The translations under genes and the position numbers were made by a program. The notes below the pieces were generated by a model. That model saw nothing but the letters and a program-made list of their open reading frames with translations. It had not been told where the DNA came from and did not search any database. Source: Thalassospira xiamenensis M-5 = DSM 17429 (GTDB lineage Bacteria > Pseudomonadota > Alphaproteobacteria > Rhodospirillales > Thalassospiraceae). Taken from it: a DNA stretch of 64,000 nt. The DNA lies in contig NZ_CP004388.1 in the NCBI RefSeq assembly GCF_000300235.2, forward strand, positions 1,035,501-1,099,500, written 5' to 3'. Position 1 is the stretch's first letter; each line of letters begins with the position of its first letter. Shown piece after piece: positions 8,308-16,820 of the stretch.

Positions 8308-9039
8308 ATGTCTTTCACCAGAGTTTTCCTGATTGTGTCATTTTTCGTCTCTTGCGCAGCTTCCAGTTTGCAGGCGCAAACGGTATGTGACTCAGATATT
8401 CTGTCAAAAGTTGAAAGATATCGAGGGCAGATCCTGAACGGAAACTTGCCCGAACTGACAAAAAACATCCGGTTCCCGGTCCCCTTGATTTTTGCAGGGA
8501 GCATTCAGGAATGGGATCCGGTACGGCTTGAAAAGTATTCAAGGAGTATTTTTCATGCAGAATTCCTCCAAGAACTTACAAAAGCAGATACTTGTGATCT
8601 GGCGCAACAGATGAAGATTGATCCTGATAGTGGTCGTATCCAATCGCTCGTGCTGTTTTATGACGCAGAGGATGCGAAATACGCTCGAAGTGCAATTGGT
8701 TCAGTGCGGCAACTGAACCGCTTCATGGGGCTTGCAATAGAACGGATGAAAGCAAGAGACTATGTTGCTCTTTCGGAAATGTTTTCCTATCCGATCCGCG
8801 TGTGGGTGCACGAAGTCGAGACAGTTGTCGAAAATAAGAGGGACTTTGCTGCATTCGGGGATGCCATTATTGACGACCAATTTTTAAACATTGTGACCCA
8901 TGCCTATCAAACCGGAGACTATGGGCAACATCCGCGCGGATTGATGCTCAATAGTCGCGGCGACATTTGGGTGCGTTCTTACAGCGGGATGGCCCTTAAA
9001 TTTTCCGACTTTACAGGGAAGCCGGTGACGGTTCCCTAA
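8308..9039 (+). CDS. Exported protein, candidate immunity protein for the ferredoxin-lysozyme
   Basis: A 243-residue protein of no recognised family. Residues 1-23 are a signal peptide ending SLQA before QTV; an FVSC at 13-16 is a weak lipobox. The mature part seems to contain two related modules, about 35-90 (YRGQILNGNLPELTKNIRFPVPL) and 135-195 (MKARDYVALSEMFSYPIRVWV), each a helix pair leading into an (F/Y)P strand, somewhat like NTF2-fold proteins. It follows the ferredoxin-lysozyme gene in the same direction and shares its lower GC. It is followed by a terminator. A periplasmic location is what immunity to a peptidoglycan hydrolase needs, as for the pesticin immunity protein. The immunity role is inferred from context only. 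Confidence 0.6.
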   Translation: MSFTRVFLIVSFFVSCAASSLQAQTVCDSDILSKVERYRGQILNGNLPELTKNIRFPVPLIFAGSIQEWDPVRLEKYSRSIFHAEFLQELTKADTCDLAQQMKIDPDSGRIQSLVLFYDAEDAKYARSAIGSVRQLNRFMGLAIERMKARDYVALSEMFSYPIRVWVHEVETVVENKRDFAAFGDAIIDDQFLNIVTHAYQTGDYGQHPRGLMLNSRGDIWVRSYSGMALKFSDFTGKPVTVP

Positions 9040-9071
9040 ACACCTTCAAACAACAATACTCTTTCGTCCGA

Positions 9072-9095
9072 ACCCGGCAGTTCTTACTGCCGGGT
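9072..9095. repeat. Left direct repeat (duplicated terminator hairpin) of IS1182-type copy 1
   Basis: A hairpin with arms ACCCGGCAG and CTGCCGGGT around TTCTTA abuts the element here. The same 24 bases recur at 10601-10624, so they form a long target duplication. Confidence 0.85.
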
Positions 9096-10600
9096 CAGAC
9101 CGCTGACAAACCCCGTCATATTTTGGCGGGGTTTTTCTTTTAGAGGTGTTTGAAAGCTGGCTTGAGTGTGCCGAGGGGATTATCCCTCAGCGATTGGCCC
9201 CTTGGGGCCCAAAGCCAGGGCTATTTTCTTGATGTTTTGGGCGGCGGCGGCCAGCAGACATTGGCATTTGACATTGATCAGTCCCCGGAACCTTGCATAT
9301 CGATGACCGTGAAGCTGTTTGGCATCTGCAAAAGAGCGTTCGACCGTCTCTTTTCGGCGCTTGTAAACCCGCTTACCCCACTCTGTCAGACGATAGGCGT
9401 CAGCCCGGTCTCTGGCGTCTTGCCAGACATGGCGCGTGACAGTTTTTCGGTGGTGGGCATTGGCGGTACAGGAAGCCAGCACAGGACAGGTGCGGCATTT
9501 TTCCGGGTCGCTGTGATAATGGCGGTACCATTTCGGTCGGTTGTCGCATAAGACAGAAGCTGACCTTCGGGGCAGCGATAAGCATCACGTTCAGGGTCAT
9601 AAACGTATTTGCGTTTGGGGATGTAGCCTTCCCGAAGGTTCGGGCGGCGATAGCCCGTCACGCCAAGGATGTCACGATCTTCAAGGCCTTTGGCAATCGC
9701 GGCGGTCGCATAGCCCGCATCCAGTCCGACGGCGATAACATCAAGGTCAAAACGCTGCCTTTGTCGGTCAAGACGGTCGAGATAGGGAATGCTGTCATGC
9801 AGATTGGCCGGGGTGGCGTAACTGTCGGTAATGATCCCAAGCTTGCCATCGACCGTGCGGTGATCGAGATAGAAAAAGCCCTTGGGCTTGCCGTCGCGTA
9901 CCATATATCCGCTGTCGGGATCGGTTCGGCTGATCTTGGTTTCTTTCTCAACCGGCTGGCGTTCCTTGGCTTTGAGCGGCTTTTTCGCATGAGCCGCCCG
10001 GTCTTCCTCAATCGCCAGATCCAGATCATCCCAATAGGCCGCGCGCGATTTGGCAACCACTTCGCGGTCCCATTTGTTCTTGTTGGCATCGGCCTTCAAA
10101 TGCGTGCTGTCGGTATAGAGAACCTTACCATCCACCAGCCCGTGCCTGATCGCCTGCTCGACGATCTCGTCAAAAATATCCTGCGCAACACTGGCATCAT
10201 GATATCGACGCCGCCGGTTCTGCGACAGGGTCGAGGCATCAAAGACCTTGTCGGTCAGCTTGAGTTGCAAAAACCAGCGATAGGCGACATTGACCTCAAT
10301 CTCGCGCACAAGCTGGCGCTCCGAGCGCACGCCAAACAGATAGCCAATGAACAGCGCCTTAAACATCATCACCGGATCAAGGGCGGGACGGCCATTGTTC
10401 GCGCAGTACAAATCGGCCACGCGCGCATGGATAAAACTGAAATCGATCACGGCATCGATCTTACGAAGCAAATGATCGCTGGGGACCAAACTGTCGAGTG
10501 TCACCATCTCAAGTTCGGTTTGATGTGGGCTGGGTTTCTTAAGCATTCCCCATTGAATCAAAAATCCCCGCCAATGGCGAGGACTTTGTCAGCAGTCTGG
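9096..10600 (-). mobile_element. IS1182-type insertion sequence, copy 1 (defective)
   Basis: The ends carry the inverted repeat CAGAC(C/T)GCTGACAAA. Just inside each end is a hairpin that would act as a terminator (AAACCCC...GGGGTTT and AAGTCC...GGACTT). It is about 1504 bases, one base shorter than copy 2 at 62103-63608, to which it is otherwise almost identical. It is inserted in a terminator between the exported protein gene and the tail-collar gene, with the hairpin duplicated on both sides. Confidence 0.9.
9180..10546 (-). pseudogene. IS1182-family transposase, frameshifted
   Basis: The protein matches the 455-residue transposase of copy 2 until TDRNG, then shifts frame. At 9526-9527 the plus strand reads GGTACCATTT where copy 2 (reverse complement) reads GGTATCCATTT, so one base is missing. 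The C-terminal part continues in another frame (from LASCTANAHHRKT to AEG). Conserved blocks include SDHLLRKIDAVIDF, NNGRPALDPVMMFK, YTDSTHLKADANKNKW and KETVERSFADAKQLHG. Only one further substitution (synonymous) from copy 2 was noticed, so the insertion is recent. Copy 2 could still act on its ends in trans. Confidence 0.9.
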
Positions 10601-10632
10601 ACCCGGCAGTTCTTACTGCCGGGTTTTTTTTA
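10601..10632 (+). terminator. Terminator hairpin with T-tract; right direct repeat of IS copy 1
   Basis: The 24-base hairpin (arms ACCCGGCAG / CTGCCGGGT) is followed by an eight-T tract. This is presumably the original terminator of the 8308-9039 gene, now separated from it by the insertion. The left copy at 9072-9095 keeps the hairpin but not the T-tract. Confidence 0.85.
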
Positions 10633-10655
10633 TGTCCAAACCAAGGAGAATGTCC

Positions 10656-11267
10656 ATGCAGTGTAATACACCGGTTGCCAGTGAAGTTCTGAACGTTGTT
10701 CTGGCGGCCAATATCGCGCCGGATCGGCAGGATGACACCCAGCTTTTGCAGGCGATCAATGCCCTGATTGCCAATGGTGGTTCGGGTGGTAATGGTGGTA
10801 ATGGCGGTAATGGCGGCGGTTTCGGTGCCGAAATCGGCTCTGTCACCGCCTTTGCCATGCCGACCCCGCCGGAAGGCTGGCTGGTTTGTGACGGTTCGGC
10901 GGTTTCGCGGACCGACTATGCCGATCTTTATGCCGCGATTGGGACCGTCTGGGGCGATGGTGACCAGATTGCCACCTTTAACCTGCCGGACCTTCGCGGT
11001 GAGTTTGTGCGTGGTTTTGATGCCGGGCGTGGTGTGGATGCGGATCGCGTGTTTGCGTCTGGTCAGCTTGACGAATTCAAAACACATTCTCACGGTATTG
11101 AGACTTGGGGCGTTAACACGGCGATTGCTGGGCAGGTACATATGGGGAATGGATCGCCGTTCCAAAATGTGCCCACCAGTGAGACGGGTGGAGATGAAAC
11201 CCGCCCGCGCAACGTCGCGATGACCTATGCGATCAAGGCGTTTTATTCGGTGGCGGCTTCGGCCTGA
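10656..11267 (+). CDS. Phage tail collar-domain protein
   Basis: About 203 residues. An N-terminal helical part ends in a glycine/asparagine linker (GGNGGNGGNGGG). A collar domain follows: EIGSVTAFAMPTPPEGWLVCDGSAVSR, YADLYAAIG, FNLPDLRGEFVRGFDAGRG, the DEFKTHSHG metal-binding-like His pair, and ETRPRNVAMTYAIKA at the end. Such proteins are distal tail or fibre components. I chose the ATG at 10656 because AGGAG lies seven bases upstream; in-frame ATGs at 10632 and 10650 have no spacing. The IS insertion just upstream cuts it off from the preceding transcript. Confidence 0.8.
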   Translation: MQCNTPVASEVLNVVLAANIAPDRQDDTQLLQAINALIANGGSGGNGGNGGNGGGFGAEIGSVTAFAMPTPPEGWLVCDGSAVSRTDYADLYAAIGTVWGDGDQIATFNLPDLRGEFVRGFDAGRGVDADRVFASGQLDEFKTHSHGIETWGVNTAIAGQVHMGNGSPFQNVPTSETGGDETRPRNVAMTYAIKAFYSVAASA

Positions 11268-11288
11268 TATCTGACGGATGAATGATGG

Positions 11289-11320
11289 GCGGGGTCCGGG
11301 GTTCCGGGCCCCGCTTTTAC
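11289..11320 (+). terminator. Rho-independent terminator after the collar gene
   Basis: GCGGGGTCCGG, a short loop, then CCGGGCCCCGC followed by TTTT. It lies 22 bases after the collar-gene stop. Confidence 0.75.
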
Positions 11321-11337
11321 CTGCGGCACGAAGGACT

Positions 11338-11410
11338 GGATTCCCGCCTGCGCGGGAATGACGGCAGGGAAAAGCTCCTTTCACCGTCACTCCCGCGAAA
11401 GCGGGAGTCC
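11338..11410. repeat. Palindromic repeat pair 2
   Basis: Copies at 11338-11364 (GGATTCCCGC / GCGGGAATGAC) and 11386-11410 (GTCACTCCCGC / GCGGGAGTCC) in opposite orientation, between the collar gene and the reversed Sel1-repeat gene. Confidence 0.85.
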
Positions 11411-11458
11411 ATCGTGCCGCATCCTTAAAACCGGCCATGAGCCTGCAGTCCGATGGTT

Positions 11459-13024
11459 TTACTGCGCCCCTTTTTCCGCCAGATATTTGGTGACCTGAGC
11501 GGCGGCGCGGGCGCGTTGTTCGTAGGTGACGGAGGGGGCGGCGACTTCGATCCAGGTTTTGGCTTCGACATGATCGCGCGCGGCGGCGATGGACAGATAA
11601 TACCAGGCAAGTTCGAGGTCTTCGGTGGTGTATTCGCCGTAATAATGCATCCGGCCCATGGCGGCAAAACCGTTGGTATCGTCAAGTTCGACGGCCTTCT
11701 GATACCAGACAATTGCGCCTGCCGGGTCTTCGGGGCCGCCGATGCCGTATTCGAGGAAATGGCCGTAATAGTAAGGGGCATCGGGATCGCCGTTTTCAGC
11801 GGCAAGCTTCATCCACTTCCGGGCCAGCACCGGATCGGGTTCGATGCCCTCGGCACCGGACTGGTAGATGGCGGAAAGGTTGTATTGGGCGTAGGCGTCG
11901 CCGTCGGCGGCGGCCTTTTCATACCATTCGCGTGCGCGGGGAAGGCTGACATCGACCCCGATGCCGTGCAGATAGCAATCGGCCAGATTGACCATGGCAG
12001 ACACATCGCCCAGATCGGCGGCGCGCCGATAGTGATAGGCGGCTTCGGTGGCGTCGGGTGCGACGCCTGACCCGTTGAGATACATGACACCGATCAGGTT
12101 GATCGCCCCGGCATGGTTATGATCCGCCGCCTTGCGGGCCAGTTCCATCGCGCGGGGGAAATCCTGCGGCATGCCATCGCCATAATAGGCGGCCAGCGCA
12201 TCGGCAAAGAGCGGTTCGGTATCGGTTGCCGGGGCGGTCGCCGTCGGTTCGGGGGCGGGTTTGGGTACCGGTTCGGGTGCGGGAGCTGGTTCGATCTCGA
12301 CGAGCCGGAAGGATGTAAAGCGTTCGGTTATCGTGCCGTTGGCATCCATGGTCCGGTTGGTGAAGGGGCAGGGTTCGGATTCCGGGTAGGTCGTAATCGC
12401 GTCGCCGTCGGCCAGAACCGCGATGGCCGGGGCGTAACCCTGTTTGGCGGCGCAATTGTACCAGCCTTCGGCTTCTTCGAAGGCGTCAAAGAAGAGGAAT
12501 TGTCCTTCGAGATATTCGGCCAGAGCGAACTGTGCGGCGGGATCGCCATTCATGGCGCGGGCGCGCAGGGCGTCTTCATCGCCATCGTAGCTGTTTGCGG
12601 TGTCGGAAATGTCTGGTGCGTTTTGCTTCTGGTCGGCGGTGTAACCGGCCCCGGTGTAATAGCATTCGCCGGTTTCGCTGATGTCGAAATTGGCGTTGAT
12701 GTTTTGCAGTTGATCAATGGCGGGCTGGTCACCCTGCAGGGCTGCGCATTCAAGCAGGCGGGTGATGGTGAAATGTTCATCATCGTCAATGTCGCCGTCC
12801 TCGGCATAGTCGTAGGACAGCAAGATCGCCAGCAGGCGCTGGGCCTCGGCATTGCCTGCGTAGGACTTGCGCCAGTATTCCCGGATCAGGGGATCGTCAT
12901 CGGTGTTCTGGGCGATTTCGATGACCAAGGTCGGCACTTTAGCGATGGTTCTCGCAGATGCCGTGGCCATTGCACCGAGGCTTCCGATCAGGACAAGCGA
13001 CGTGAAGAACAGTGACCGCGACAT
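11459..13024 (-). CDS. Exported Sel1-repeat (TPR-like) protein
   Basis: A 521-residue protein with a signal peptide (SLFFTSLVLIGSLGAMATASA). A Pro/Glu-rich linker (PAPAPEPVPKPAPEP, about 240-255) divides a weak N-terminal repeat region from a C-terminal run of Sel1-like repeats of about 36 residues, with blocks such as NLIGVMYLNGSGVAPDATEAAYHYRRAA and NLADCYLHGIGV. Sel1 repeats are protein-binding solenoids, often periplasmic and linked to envelope stress or secretion. It is read against the phage genes and is probably cargo acquired by the block. No catalytic motif is visible. Confidence 0.8.
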   Translation of the reverse strand: MSRSLFFTSLVLIGSLGAMATASARTIAKVPTLVIEIAQNTDDDPLIREYWRKSYAGNAEAQRLLAILLSYDYAEDGDIDDDEHFTITRLLECAALQGDQPAIDQLQNINANFDISETGECYYTGAGYTADQKQNAPDISDTANSYDGDEDALRARAMNGDPAAQFALAEYLEGQFLFFDAFEEAEGWYNCAAKQGYAPAIAVLADGDAITTYPESEPCPFTNRTMDANGTITERFTSFRLVEIEPAPAPEPVPKPAPEPTATAPATDTEPLFADALAAYYGDGMPQDFPRAMELARKAADHNHAGAINLIGVMYLNGSGVAPDATEAAYHYRRAADLGDVSAMVNLADCYLHGIGVDVSLPRAREWYEKAAADGDAYAQYNLSAIYQSGAEGIEPDPVLARKWMKLAAENGDPDAPYYYGHFLEYGIGGPEDPAGAIVWYQKAVELDDTNGFAAMGRMHYYGEYTTEDLELAWYYLSIAAARDHVEAKTWIEVAAPSVTYEQRARAAAQVTKYLAEKGAQ

Positions 13025-13163
13025 TGATGCTCCATTCCTGCGGATTATTCGGGAAGCTATTGATTTATACTAGGAGTAAAAATATTTGACGTTTCGTTTA
13101 AACGTTAAGGTTGTACACGAGGCTCGTTTACGGCTAAATAACTTTGACGGGGGGATGAAATAT

Positions 13164-13736
13164 ATGAAATCTATTATTTTCAAGGCCTTAGTTTGCGCCA
13201 ACGTAGTTCAGCTTTTGGCGCTTTCCTATTTCATATACATTTTTTCTGATCCTCTTCTGAATGGTGCGTTTATTGTTATCGATAATGAATTTGTTAATGG
13301 CAAGGACTCTGTGGCATATGCGGCTGAGATAGGTCGCTTGGATACAATATCGCTTTTAGTGGCGTACTTGGGACTGTTTTTGATTGTCTTTACGATTGGC
13401 AGTATATGGTATTCTCACCATGATGCTCGTAGTGCGGCACAGTCTACAGCTTCTGAGCAGGCTGCCGTTGTTGCGACAAGGCAGGTGCAAGACTATATAG
13501 ACAACAGCTTAAGTGATGAATTGTCAGAGTTGTTGCTCGAAGACCCTCAGATATTAGAAAGTGCTGTCCGGAGTGGTCTCAGGAACGAGAGTGTTTTTTT
13601 AGAACAAATAGTGAAAGACATTCTTGAAGAAAGCGGGCATATTCCCGCAGCGCAGTCTGATGACAGTATTATGAAAGCTTTTACTAATATAGATGCCGAC
13701 GAGATGGAGGAAGGAGGAGATGATGACGACCGTTAA
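13164..13736 (+). CDS. Two-helix membrane protein paired with an ImmA-type protease
   Basis: About 190 residues. Two membrane segments lie near the N-terminus (ALVCANVVQLLALSYFIYIF and ISLLVAYLGLFLIVFTIG), separated by about 40 residues. An acidic cytoplasmic region rich in Leu/Glu (DNSLSDELSELLLEDPQIL) and a DADEMEEGGDDDD tail follow. I prefer the ATG at 13164, nine bases after a GGGGGG run; 13155 is possible. The gene overlaps the next by 14 bases, so they form a two-gene unit. AT-rich codon use marks it as foreign to the phage late genes. Function is unknown; it may be a sensor or the protease's substrate. Confidence 0.65.
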   Translation: MKSIIFKALVCANVVQLLALSYFIYIFSDPLLNGAFIVIDNEFVNGKDSVAYAAEIGRLDTISLLVAYLGLFLIVFTIGSIWYSHHDARSAAQSTASEQAAVVATRQVQDYIDNSLSDELSELLLEDPQILESAVRSGLRNESVFLEQIVKDILEESGHIPAAQSDDSIMKAFTNIDADEMEEGGDDDDR

Positions 13737-14214
13737 ATCAGTGATTGAACAGCATGGCTCATCTGCTCCGGTCAATATTGAGCAGATGATACGTGATCTG
13801 GGCATTGAGCTTGATAAAGAGGCCAAGCTTTCGCCAGAAATTTCTGGACAGATTGAAATGCTTGAGAACGATACGTACAAGATTTCTGCCAATGGTGATC
13901 ATCACTATTATCGTCGCAGATTTACTATGGCGCATGAACTGGCTCACTATATTCTGCATCGCGACCTAATCGGACGTGGTTTGGATGACAACCAGATGTA
14001 TCGTAGTACCGTTGCTGGTAATTTCTATAACCCCCGTGTTCAGCCATCGCACGAGATTGAAGCAAATCAGTTGGCTGCGGATTTGTTGGTGCCGGGTAAG
14101 GTGCTTCGCAAGCTTTGGGAGAGCGGCGAGAGAAATCTAGAGAAACTCGCCAAACAGTTTCAGGTGTCTAAGAGTGCGATGGAAATTCGACTGAAGACTC
14201 TGAATCTTAAATAA
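13723..14214 (+). CDS. ImmA/IrrE-family metallopeptidase
   Basis: A 163-residue zinc peptidase. The HEXXH motif is at H71-E72-x-x-H75 (MAHELAHYILH) and the third ligand is E113 in SHEIEANQLAADLLVP. A C-terminal helical region (LEKLAKQFQVSKSAMEIRLKTL) is typical of the family. ImmA proteins cleave phage or mobile-element repressors; IrrE relatives cut stress regulators. There is no XRE repressor next to it; instead it overlaps an unusual membrane protein gene. The start at 13723 is set by AGGAGG five bases upstream. Low GC and a terminator downstream indicate a self-contained cargo cassette between tail genes. Confidence 0.85.
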   Translation: MTTVKSVIEQHGSSAPVNIEQMIRDLGIELDKEAKLSPEISGQIEMLENDTYKISANGDHHYYRRRFTMAHELAHYILHRDLIGRGLDDNQMYRSTVAGNFYNPRVQPSHEIEANQLAADLLVPGKVLRKLWESGERNLEKLAKQFQVSKSAMEIRLKTLNLK

Positions 14215-14240
14215 AACCGTATACAGAATTCTTGATTGAA

Positions 14241-14268
14241 AGCCCGGCTTCATAGAGCCGGGCTTTTT
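14241..14268 (+). terminator. Terminator after the ImmA gene
   Basis: AGCCCGGCT / AGCCGGGCT stem with a six-base loop, then TTTTT. It separates the cargo pair from the tail tubular gene. Confidence 0.85.
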
Positions 14269-14288
14269 GCATTTAAGGGTGAGGTTTC

Positions 14289-14858
14289 ATGGCGTTAAGC
14301 GACATCGCACTTTGTGCGCGCGCATTGGTGATGATCGGGGCGGCACCGATTGTTTCGTTCGAGGATGACACGGCCGAGGCGGAGGTGGCGGGAATGCTGT
14401 ATCCGGCCATTCGGGACGGGATGCTGGCGGCTTATCCGTGGCGGTTTGCCGCGCGTGGGGCGTGGCTGGCGCGGAGGGATAGTGAGGACGTTTTGGGCGC
14501 TGGCGAGGGCATGTTTGTCCTGCCCGGTGATTTTATCCGGTTGCTGTCGCTTGAGACGGATGGCGGGGCGGTGCCGGAGTTTGAGCTGGTGCAGGGGGCG
14601 GTGAGGTGCGCGGCGGATCGGGCGTATCTGCGCTATGTCGGGCGGATGGCGGAGGGGGCGTTTCCGGCGTTTTTTGATCTGGCGCTGATCACACGCCTTG
14701 CGGCGGAATTTTGTGTGCCGCTGACCGAAAGTACGTCGCGGGCGGAGTATCTGTTTAAACGTGCCGAGGAACAGTTTCGGAGTGCCCGACTGGCCGATGC
14801 GCAGCAATCAACCCCGCGGGCGATTGGGGATTTTACCCTGATCGGGGCGCGGGGGTAA
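14289..14858 (+). CDS. Tail tubular protein A (T7 gp11-like)
   Basis: A 189-residue protein. MALSDIALCARALVMIGA at the start, DTAEAEVAGMLYPAIRDGMLAAYPWRFA, a LPGDFIRLLSL segment and the AFFDLALITRLAAEFCVPLTES ending are characteristic of podoviral tail adaptor/tubular A proteins that dock to the portal. The gene order (tubular A, then nozzle) matches T7. It begins 20 bases after the cargo terminator, so its promoter must lie within or read through the cargo region. Confidence 0.82.
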   Translation: MALSDIALCARALVMIGAAPIVSFEDDTAEAEVAGMLYPAIRDGMLAAYPWRFAARGAWLARRDSEDVLGAGEGMFVLPGDFIRLLSLETDGGAVPEFELVQGAVRCAADRAYLRYVGRMAEGAFPAFFDLALITRLAAEFCVPLTESTSRAEYLFKRAEEQFRSARLADAQQSTPRAIGDFTLIGARG

Positions 14859-14888
14859 GGGGTTTGACCAACGGGGAGGGGACGGGAT

Positions 14889-16820
14889 ATGGCGCGCAGG
14901 GTTTTGGAAAAGACGACATTTTCGACCGGTGAACTGGCCCCGGAATTGTGGGGGCGCTCAGACCTTAATGCCTATGGCAATGGGGCGGCGCGGTTGCGCA
15001 ATGTGTTTATTGAACCGAGCGGCGGGGTGCGCAGGCGGCCCGGTATTGCGTTGATTGATGCGTTATCCGGCCCGGTGCGGTTGATCGCGTTCGAGTTCAA
15101 TACCGAGCAGACCTATCTGCTGGTGTTTGGGGATTATCAGGGCACGGTTTATCGCGATGGGGTGGCGATTGTCGGGTTTGAAACGCCGTTTGGGGTGGCG
15201 CACCATGCGCTTCTGAACTGGACGCAAAGTGCCGATACGCTGCTTGTCACCCACCCGGAGGTCGAACCGATGCGCCTGACGCGAAAGGCATCGGTTGATG
15301 GAGTTGGTGTTTGGGAAATGACCAACTGGGCGTGGCGGGAAACGGCGGTGAAGCGGTTTCAGCCATACTATAAATTCGGTGATCCTGCGGTCAGCATCAC
15401 ACCATCGGGCACAGGTGGCGCTGGCGGCACGATCAGCATCACGGCCAGTTCGGCCCTTTTTGAGGCCGGGCATGTCGGGACGCGCTGGCGCATTCAGGGG
15501 ATCGAGGGGGAGATTGCCGGGGTTTCGAGTGCGACACTGGCAACGATTGCGTTGCAAGAGGCCCTGCCCGATGCCAGCACGACACAGGATTTTGAGGAAC
15601 AGGTGTTTTCGCCGGTTCGTGGTTGGCCACGCAGCGTGACGTTTCATCAGGATCGGATGGTGATTGGTGGATCGCGCGATTTGCCCAACCGGTTGTGGAT
15701 GTCGAAATCGGGGGATCTGTTCAATTTCGATCTGGGCGAGGGGCTGGATGACGAGGCGATTGAATTTGCCCTGCTGGCCGATCAGGTCAATGCGATTACC
15801 GGCATTTTCGCCGGACGCCATTTGCAGGTTTTCACCAGCGGATCGGAATGGATGGTGACGGGCGACCCGTTAACACCGGCCAATATCCAGGTCACGCGAC
15901 AGACGCGGATTGGCAGCCGGGCGGATCGGACGGTGCCGCTGGTCAATGTCGATGGCGCGACGATCTTTGCCGCGCGAAGCGGCCGGGAATTGCGTGAATT
16001 CCTGTTCACCGATGTCGAGCAGGCTTATGGGGCGGCGGATTTGGCATTGTTGTCGCGCCATCTGGTGCAAAGCCCGGTTGATCAGGCGTTTGATGCCGAT
16101 CATCGGCTTTTGCATGTGGTGATGGGCGATGGCAGCCTTGGCACATTGACACTTTATCGCAGCGAGGCGATCACCGCCTGGTCGGCGCAAAGTGTTGAGG
16201 GTGCGGCATTTCGCGCTGTCGCGGTGGCGGGCGGGCAGGTTTACCTTTGCCTTGAGAGGGCTGGGCAATTTTACCTTGGCCGGTTTGATGACGCCTGCGG
16301 GCTTGATCTTTCGATCACCGCAGAATTGGCCGAGGGCGAAAAACCGCGCCGTCATTGGGGCGCGCTGGATGATCTGGAGGGGGGGACCTTGGCCGTATGG
16401 GCCGATGGTGTGCTTTACCGCGATATCATGGTTTCGGGGGGGACGATCAGCCTGCCCGACGCGGTGTCAAAGGTCGTGGCCGGATTGCCCTTTACCCATG
16501 AAATTGCCGCTTTGCCACCGGCCGGATCGGATGGCACGCGGGCGCATGAGGGCAATGCGTTGCGGCTTGTGTCGGTGACATTCCGGGTGCAGCAGACCGC
16601 GCAGTTGCGTGTTGATACCGGGCGGGGATTTCGCGATGTGGCGCTTGGTAGAGGACGGAGCGAAGACGCGGCTTATAGCGGTGATGTGAGCTTGCGTGCC
16701 CTTGGCTGGCGGCGCGGCAGTGCCGGGCGGGACAATGATGGATTATGGCGGATCGCCGGGGATTTTCCCCGGCCTTTTTTATTGCTGGGGGTCGCCAGCG
16801 AATTGGGGGTGAATGACTGA
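14889..16820 (+). CDS. Tail nozzle / tubular protein B-like protein
   Basis: A 643-residue protein beginning MARRVLEKTTFSTGELAPELWGRSDLNAYGNGA, then ALRNVFIEP-like and GGVRRRPG segments. This is the signature of the podoviral nozzle/stabilisation proteins. The middle holds beta-propeller-like repeats, with blocks such as WPRSVTFHQDRMVIGGSRDLPNRLW, FTSGSEWMVTGDPLTPANI and RSGRELREFLF. It would form the end of the short tail. Its stop overlaps the next start by one base. Confidence 0.85.
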   Translation: MARRVLEKTTFSTGELAPELWGRSDLNAYGNGAARLRNVFIEPSGGVRRRPGIALIDALSGPVRLIAFEFNTEQTYLLVFGDYQGTVYRDGVAIVGFETPFGVAHHALLNWTQSADTLLVTHPEVEPMRLTRKASVDGVGVWEMTNWAWRETAVKRFQPYYKFGDPAVSITPSGTGGAGGTISITASSALFEAGHVGTRWRIQGIEGEIAGVSSATLATIALQEALPDASTTQDFEEQVFSPVRGWPRSVTFHQDRMVIGGSRDLPNRLWMSKSGDLFNFDLGEGLDDEAIEFALLADQVNAITGIFAGRHLQVFTSGSEWMVTGDPLTPANIQVTRQTRIGSRADRTVPLVNVDGATIFAARSGRELREFLFTDVEQAYGAADLALLSRHLVQSPVDQAFDADHRLLHVVMGDGSLGTLTLYRSEAITAWSAQSVEGAAFRAVAVAGGQVYLCLERAGQFYLGRFDDACGLDLSITAELAEGEKPRRHWGALDDLEGGTLAVWADGVLYRDIMVSGGTISLPDAVSKVVAGLPFTHEIAALPPAGSDGTRAHEGNALRLVSVTFRVQQTAQLRVDTGRGFRDVALGRGRSEDAAYSGDVSLRALGWRRGSAGRDNDGLWRIAGDFPRPFLLLGVASELGVND

